NCBI GenBank assembly: GCA_029961745.1
Contig: CP124680.1
Span: 620,001 to 684,000 of the forward strand
Source of the DNA: Nocardioides sp. L-11A
GTDB taxonomy: Bacteria > Actinomycetota > Actinomycetes > Propionibacteriales > Nocardioidaceae
DNA length: 64,000 bases
Direction of reading: 5' to 3'
Positions 60,779 to 64,000 of the stretch are shown piece after piece; the stretch's first letter is position 1; the number at the start of each line of letters is the position of its first letter. Position numbers and translations under genes: made by a program. The notes under the pieces are model-generated. The model worked only from the letters and a program-made list of their open reading frames with translations, was not told where the DNA came from and searched no databases.

Positions 60779-60853
60779 CGTTGAGTTGCCGCAAACTCAC
60801 CGTTCAGTTGCGCAGAGGTGGCAACTCGACGGTGAGGAAGGGGCAACTCAACG
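60779..60853. terminator. Three-tier nested inverted repeat at convergent junction
   Basis: Three concentric stems: CGTTGAGTTGCC (60779-60790 with 60842-60853), CTCACCGT (60796-60803 with 60829-60836) and AGTTGC (60806-60811 with 60821-60826). It begins 3 bp after the E2 stop and ends 41 bp before the convergent gene. Confidence 0.75.
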
Positions 60854-60893
60854 ATGACGGTGGGGTCTCGGAGGTGCTCCGACGATGAGCACC

Positions 60894-61736
60894 TCAGCCG
60901 CAGGGCTCCTCGCCCTGGGTGAGCAGCTCCCCCGCGAGGGTCGTGGTGATCCGGTAGCAGATGCCGCTCGACCGGTTGCCCGCCGAGACCACGACCGAGG
61001 CCCGGCCGTCGGCGCGCAGGATGGTCACGCCGACGACGTCGACCGGGCCGGTCGCCGAGCGCTCCGCGGTGCGCACGTGCCGGAACATCGCGTCGATGTC
61101 GACCTCGGCGAGGGCGATCGGGCCGGGCTCGAGCGGCGCACTCGGGGTCCGGACACCGTCGTCGAGGAAGATGCCGTCGCGCAGGAACCAGCGGCGGATC
61201 TTGCCGTCGGCTCGGGAGGGGCGGTAGATCACGGCCTGGTGGCCGGTGAAGCCGAAGGCCAGGGCGCGGGGCGGACGGCCGAACCTCTCCTGGTAGAGGG
61301 TGGTGAAGTCGCGCACGCCGTCCGGTGTGAAGGAGTAGGCAGGCTCGTGGACGGGCTGCTCCACGTCGGCCGGCGGCGCTGGCTCGGGCGCCCGGGGCTC
61401 CGCGACCGGCTCGTCGGCCGGGGCGGCCGGACCGGCGACCGAGGCCGGCTCGGGCTCGTCGTCGAGGGCCGCGTAGACCACGCCGCCCAGGACCAGTGCG
61501 ACCACGGCACCGGCGACGGCGAGGCGGGACCTCGTCGGACGGCCCTCCGCGGTGGGTTCGGGCCGGAGGTCGTCGGTGAGCCTGGTGAGGTCGTCCATGG
61601 TCTCCGCGCGCAGGGCGAGATCGCCCCGCCGCTCCCACTCGGTGCGGGAGAGGCGCCCCTCGCCGTACGCCGACTCCAGGAGGCTCAGTGCCGCCATCCG
61701 GTCGGCCTCGGTCGCCCAGCTGCCGCGCTCGTCCAC
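60894..61736 (-). CDS. DUF1707 domain protein with membrane helix and exterior domain
   Basis: 280 residues from GTG 61736. DUF1707 at the N-terminus (ATEADRMAALSLLESAYGEGRLSRTEWERRGDLALRAETMDDLTRLTDDL), a membrane helix near 72-90, a Pro/Ala linker and an unrecognised exterior domain with two Cys (SGICYRITTTL; EEPCG). DUF1707 is frequent in actinobacterial envelope and regulatory proteins of unclear function. Divergent from the kinase gene. Confidence 0.85.
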   Translation of the reverse strand: MDERGSWATEADRMAALSLLESAYGEGRLSRTEWERRGDLALRAETMDDLTRLTDDLRPEPTAEGRPTRSRLAVAGAVVALVLGGVVYAALDDEPEPASVAGPAAPADEPVAEPRAPEPAPPADVEQPVHEPAYSFTPDGVRDFTTLYQERFGRPPRALAFGFTGHQAVIYRPSRADGKIRRWFLRDGIFLDDGVRTPSAPLEPGPIALAEVDIDAMFRHVRTAERSATGPVDVVGVTILRADGRASVVVSAGNRSSGICYRITTTLAGELLTQGEEPCG

Positions 61737-61827
61737 GCCTCGACGCTACCGAGACGCCGGCCGCCGGCCGGGGCGGGGCTGGGGATGACCGTTCGCCCGC
61801 CGTACCAAGAGCCGGTAGAACGGAGGG

Positions 61828-62859
61828 ATGCCGACTCCGCCGTGCCCGGGTACGCCGGCACCCGGCGACCAGCTCGGGCCGTACCGCATCGTGCGGCGCC
61901 TCGGCCGGGGTGGCATGGGCGCCGTGTACGACGCCCTCGACACCGTGCTCGGCAGGCACGTCGCCCTCAAGGTGATCGTCCCGGAGCTCGCGGACGACCC
62001 GGACTTCCGGGCGCGGTTCGTGCGCGAGGCGCGGGCGCAGGCGTCGCTGGACTCGCCGCACGTGGTGCCGGTCTTCGCGCACGGCGAGATCGACGGCCGG
62101 CTCTACCTCGTCAGCCGGCTGGTGCCCGACGGCGATCTCGGCGCCGCCCTGCGCGCCCACGGGCCGCTGCCGCCCGGCGAGGCGGCGGATCTCGTCGCGC
62201 AGGTCGCCGACGGCCTCGCCGAGGCGCACCGGGTCGGCCTGGTGCACCGTGACATCAAGCCGGCCAATGTGCTGCTGCGTCGCCGCGGCACCCACACCGT
62301 CGCCTATCTCGCCGACTTCGGGATCGCGGGTCGGGCCGGCGAGGCGGACCACGGTGTGGCGGGCGATCTCGAGGCGCTGGGCCGCCTGCTCGGGGCCTGC
62401 CTGACCGGCCGCGCGCCGTACGACGGCGGGTCGGTGGGTCCTCTCCCTCGTCGGCTCGCCCGGGTCCTCCGCGCCGCGCTCGCCGGCGACTGTCCCTCGG
62501 CCGCCGCACTGCGCGACGAGCTGCGCAGGAGCGTCCCGGGTCCGGCCGGACGCCGGAAGGCCCGGAGAGCCCGGGCGGCACGGGCGACCGCGGTGGTCGC
62601 CGCCCTCGCCGCCGCCCTCGCCGGCTCGGTCACGGCGCTGGGCAGGGACGCCACCCGTGCCCCCGATCCCGACGCCGCGGCCCGGATCCTCGCCCGCGCC
62701 CTGGAGCGCGACGCCGACCTCGACCCCGCGGCGGCCGGCTGCACCGCTCGCGCGCTCGCCACCGCCCACGGCCCGCGCCGCCTCGACGAGCTGCCGCGCG
62801 ACGCGGTCCTGGCCGCCGCCGCCCGCTGTCTGTGGCCCGGCGCGCCGCCCGCCCGCTGA
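61828..62859 (+). CDS. Ser/Thr protein kinase-like protein lacking the activation loop
   Basis: 343 residues. Gly loop GRGGMG (26-31), ATP Lys K48 (VALKV), alphaC Glu E67, HRDIKPANV (H140 to V148) and DFG (163-165) are all intact, so nucleotide binding looks sound. However only about 15 residues separate DFG from the subdomain IX Asp (D180 in GDLEALG); the activation loop, GT...YMAPE and P+1 segment are missing. A C-terminal membrane helix lies near 253-272, with a short Ala-rich exterior. Probably a pseudokinase or a kinase activated unconventionally. Convergent with the peptidase gene (5-bp gap). Confidence 0.82.
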   Translation: MPTPPCPGTPAPGDQLGPYRIVRRLGRGGMGAVYDALDTVLGRHVALKVIVPELADDPDFRARFVREARAQASLDSPHVVPVFAHGEIDGRLYLVSRLVPDGDLGAALRAHGPLPPGEAADLVAQVADGLAEAHRVGLVHRDIKPANVLLRRRGTHTVAYLADFGIAGRAGEADHGVAGDLEALGRLLGACLTGRAPYDGGSVGPLPRRLARVLRAALAGDCPSAAALRDELRRSVPGPAGRRKARRARAARATAVVAALAAALAGSVTALGRDATRAPDPDAAARILARALERDADLDPAAAGCTARALATAHGPRRLDELPRDAVLAAAARCLWPGAPPAR

Positions 62860-62864
62860 CCCGA

Positions 62865-64000
62865 TCAGTCGCGTGGCGGCGTGGCCCGGTCCAGCAGCCA
62901 GTCGTCGAAGAAGGCGGACAGCTCCTCGCCGGTCGTGTCCTCGATCCAGTCGAGGTACTCCTCGCGGTCGGCGGTGTCGTTGGCCTGTGCGGCCGGCCAC
63001 TCCCGGAGCACCTCGAAGAACTTCTTCTCGCCGATCCGCTCGCGCAGCTCCTGCCACATCAGCGCCGGGCCGTAGTAGATGTTGCCGTCGCCGAACTGGG
63101 CCGGGTCGAACGCGCCGGGCGGGCCGGCCGCCGCCCGCAGGCCGGACTCGAAGTCGGCCCAGTCGTCCATCTTCCGGGCGATCGGGATGCCCTCCTGCTC
63201 GGCCTCCCACATGCCCTGGAGGTACATCGCCATGCCCTCGTTCATCCACACGTCCGACCAGTCGGCGGGGGTCACCGTGTCGCCGTACCAGTGGTGCGCG
63301 GCCTCGTGCACGAGGACCGCCGCCGAGAGGCTGTACGGCGAGTCGCCGAGCGTCACCATGGTCTGCGTCTCCATGCCGCTGTCGTTGTCGACGACGAGCA
63401 CGCCGAAGCTGTCGAACGGGTACGGGCCCAGGATCCGCTCGAGCCAGTCGATCGCGCCCGGTGCGAAGGAGGTGTCACCGGGCAGGGCCTCGCCGTCGGC
63501 GTCGGTCCAGACCTGGATCGGCACGCCGCTCTCCGACTCCAGCTCCGTGTGCTGGAAGTCGCCGAACGCCACCGTCACGAGGTACGCCGCCGCCGGCTCC
63601 GCGAGGTGCCAGGTGTTCACGCTCCGCCCGCCGTCGGTGGTCGAGGAGGTGAGGACGCCGTTGGCGACGCCGGCCCACGGGGCCGGGACGGTGAGCGTGA
63701 AGTCGTAGAGCGCCTTGTCGGACGGGTGGTCGTTGGCGGCGTACCAGGTGAAGGCGCCGTAGGGCTCCTGCAGGGTCCAGGTCTCGTGCTCGTCGGTGAT
63801 GCTCCAGCCCACGCCCTGTGCGAAGTCGCTGCGCGCACTCGGCGCGGGGGCACTCGCCGGGGTGCCGGCGTACTCCAGCACCAGCTCGTACTGCCGCTCG
63901 GCGGTGACCGGGTGCGCCACGGTGAGGTCGTTGCCCTCGACGGCGACCTCGGCGGGCGCACCGTCGAGCGTGGCGCCGCTGATCGCGAGCTGTTCGTTGA
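62865..64000 (-). CDS. M1-family metallopeptidase (5' end outside window)
   Basis: The frame stays open to the right edge, so the N-terminus is missing. HEXXH zinc motif in HEAAHHWYGD with the downstream Glu in MNEGMAMYLQ, and an aminopeptidase-type Glu-containing region (GMETQTMVTLGD) upstream, identify an M1 aminopeptidase. The visible part ends normally after the helical C-terminal region, without an ARM-repeat domain, so it is a short M1 form. Likely secreted, as many actinobacterial short M1 enzymes are, but the signal region is not in the window. Confidence 0.9.
   Translation of the reverse strand, partial: NEQLAISGATLDGAPAEVAVEGNDLTVAHPVTAERQYELVLEYAGTPASAPAPSARSDFAQGVGWSITDEHETWTLQEPYGAFTWYAANDHPSDKALYDFTLTVPAPWAGVANGVLTSSTTDGGRSVNTWHLAEPAAAYLVTVAFGDFQHTELESESGVPIQVWTDADGEALPGDTSFAPGAIDWLERILGPYPFDSFGVLVVDNDSGMETQTMVTLGDSPYSLSAAVLVHEAAHHWYGDTVTPADWSDVWMNEGMAMYLQGMWEAEQEGIPIARKMDDWADFESGLRAAAGPPGAFDPAQFGDGNIYYGPALMWQELRERIGEKKFFEVLREWPAAQANDTADREEYLDWIEDTTGEELSAFFDDWLLDRATPPRD

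Overview
The window reads as a chromosomal segment of a high-GC actinobacterium. The gene families (MimR-type activator with NDMA-type alcohol dehydrogenase, FprB-type ferredoxin reductase, IcmF, HtaA, EspG/WXG100-like proteins, ECF42/DGPF pair, a KstR-type operator) and the frequent cgtacg/cgtcgtac strings suggest a Nocardioidaceae-like organism (Nocardioides or a relative). That placement is inference from content only. Genes are dense, no gap exceeds about 265 bp, and I saw no rRNA, tRNA, CRISPR array, transposase or integrase.

Region by region. 1-5.0 kb: the tail of a CoxE-like VWA protein, a large membrane sensor with two kinase-like halves, and a PlsC acyltransferase divergent from a TetR gene across two palindromic operators. 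5.1-10.1 kb: a four-gene minus-strand operon with a diiron AurF-like protein, a ferredoxin/ferredoxin-reductase fusion, a TetR regulator and a Baeyer-Villiger-type flavin monooxygenase. 10.2-13.8 kb: a small unknown gene, then a trio of WXG100-like, EspG-like and hydrolase-fold proteins. 13.8-18.6 kb: an aminotransferase divergent from a large secreted HtaA haem-binding protein preceded by a DtxR/IdeR-type iron box. 18.6-24.4 kb: a flavoprotein under a KstR-type operator, a CPA1 antiporter, a LytR_C protein with its small partner, and a DUF853 ATPase. 24.4-29.5 kb: small membrane proteins, a metal-receptor-like protein, a DUF480-methyltransferase fusion, a thioesterase and an MFS exporter. 29.5-34.6 kb: a two-component flavin hydroxylase/reductase with a divergent AraC regulator, then an ECF42 sigma factor with its DGPF partner. 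34.8-38.5 kb: IcmF (fused isobutyryl-CoA mutase) divergent from a MarR gene. 38.7-43.4 kb: an AraC regulator, an MHS-family transporter, a beta-lactamase-fold hydrolase and a proline-rich secreted protein. 43.5-51.6 kb: a MimR-like activator divergent from an alcohol dehydrogenase, MoxR ATPase, VWA protein, aldehyde dehydrogenase and acyl-CoA ligase. 51.8-57 kb: 3-hydroxyacyl-CoA dehydrogenase, LMW phosphatase, a holin-like membrane protein, a GntR regulator and three envelope proteins. 57.2-60.8 kb: a branched-chain-type 2-oxoacid dehydrogenase E1alpha/E1beta/E2 operon. 60.9-64 kb: a DUF1707 protein, a Ser/Thr kinase lacking its activation loop, and an M1 peptidase cut by the right edge.

Much of the window can be read as catabolism feeding acyl-CoA pools: alcohol to aldehyde to acid to acyl-CoA in the MimR cluster, branched-chain oxoacid oxidation, isobutyryl/butyryl-CoA interconversion by IcmF, and 3-hydroxyacyl-CoA oxidation. 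Two regulatory links stand out. A TGTCCAG-N3-CTGAACA inverted repeat occurs upstream of both the alcohol and the aldehyde dehydrogenase genes. A TAGGACGTCC palindrome is shared by the icmF and 3-hydroxyacyl-CoA dehydrogenase promoters about 15 kb apart. The other recurrent structure is a set of long, often nested, intergenic inverted repeats, two of which share the same 20-bp arm.
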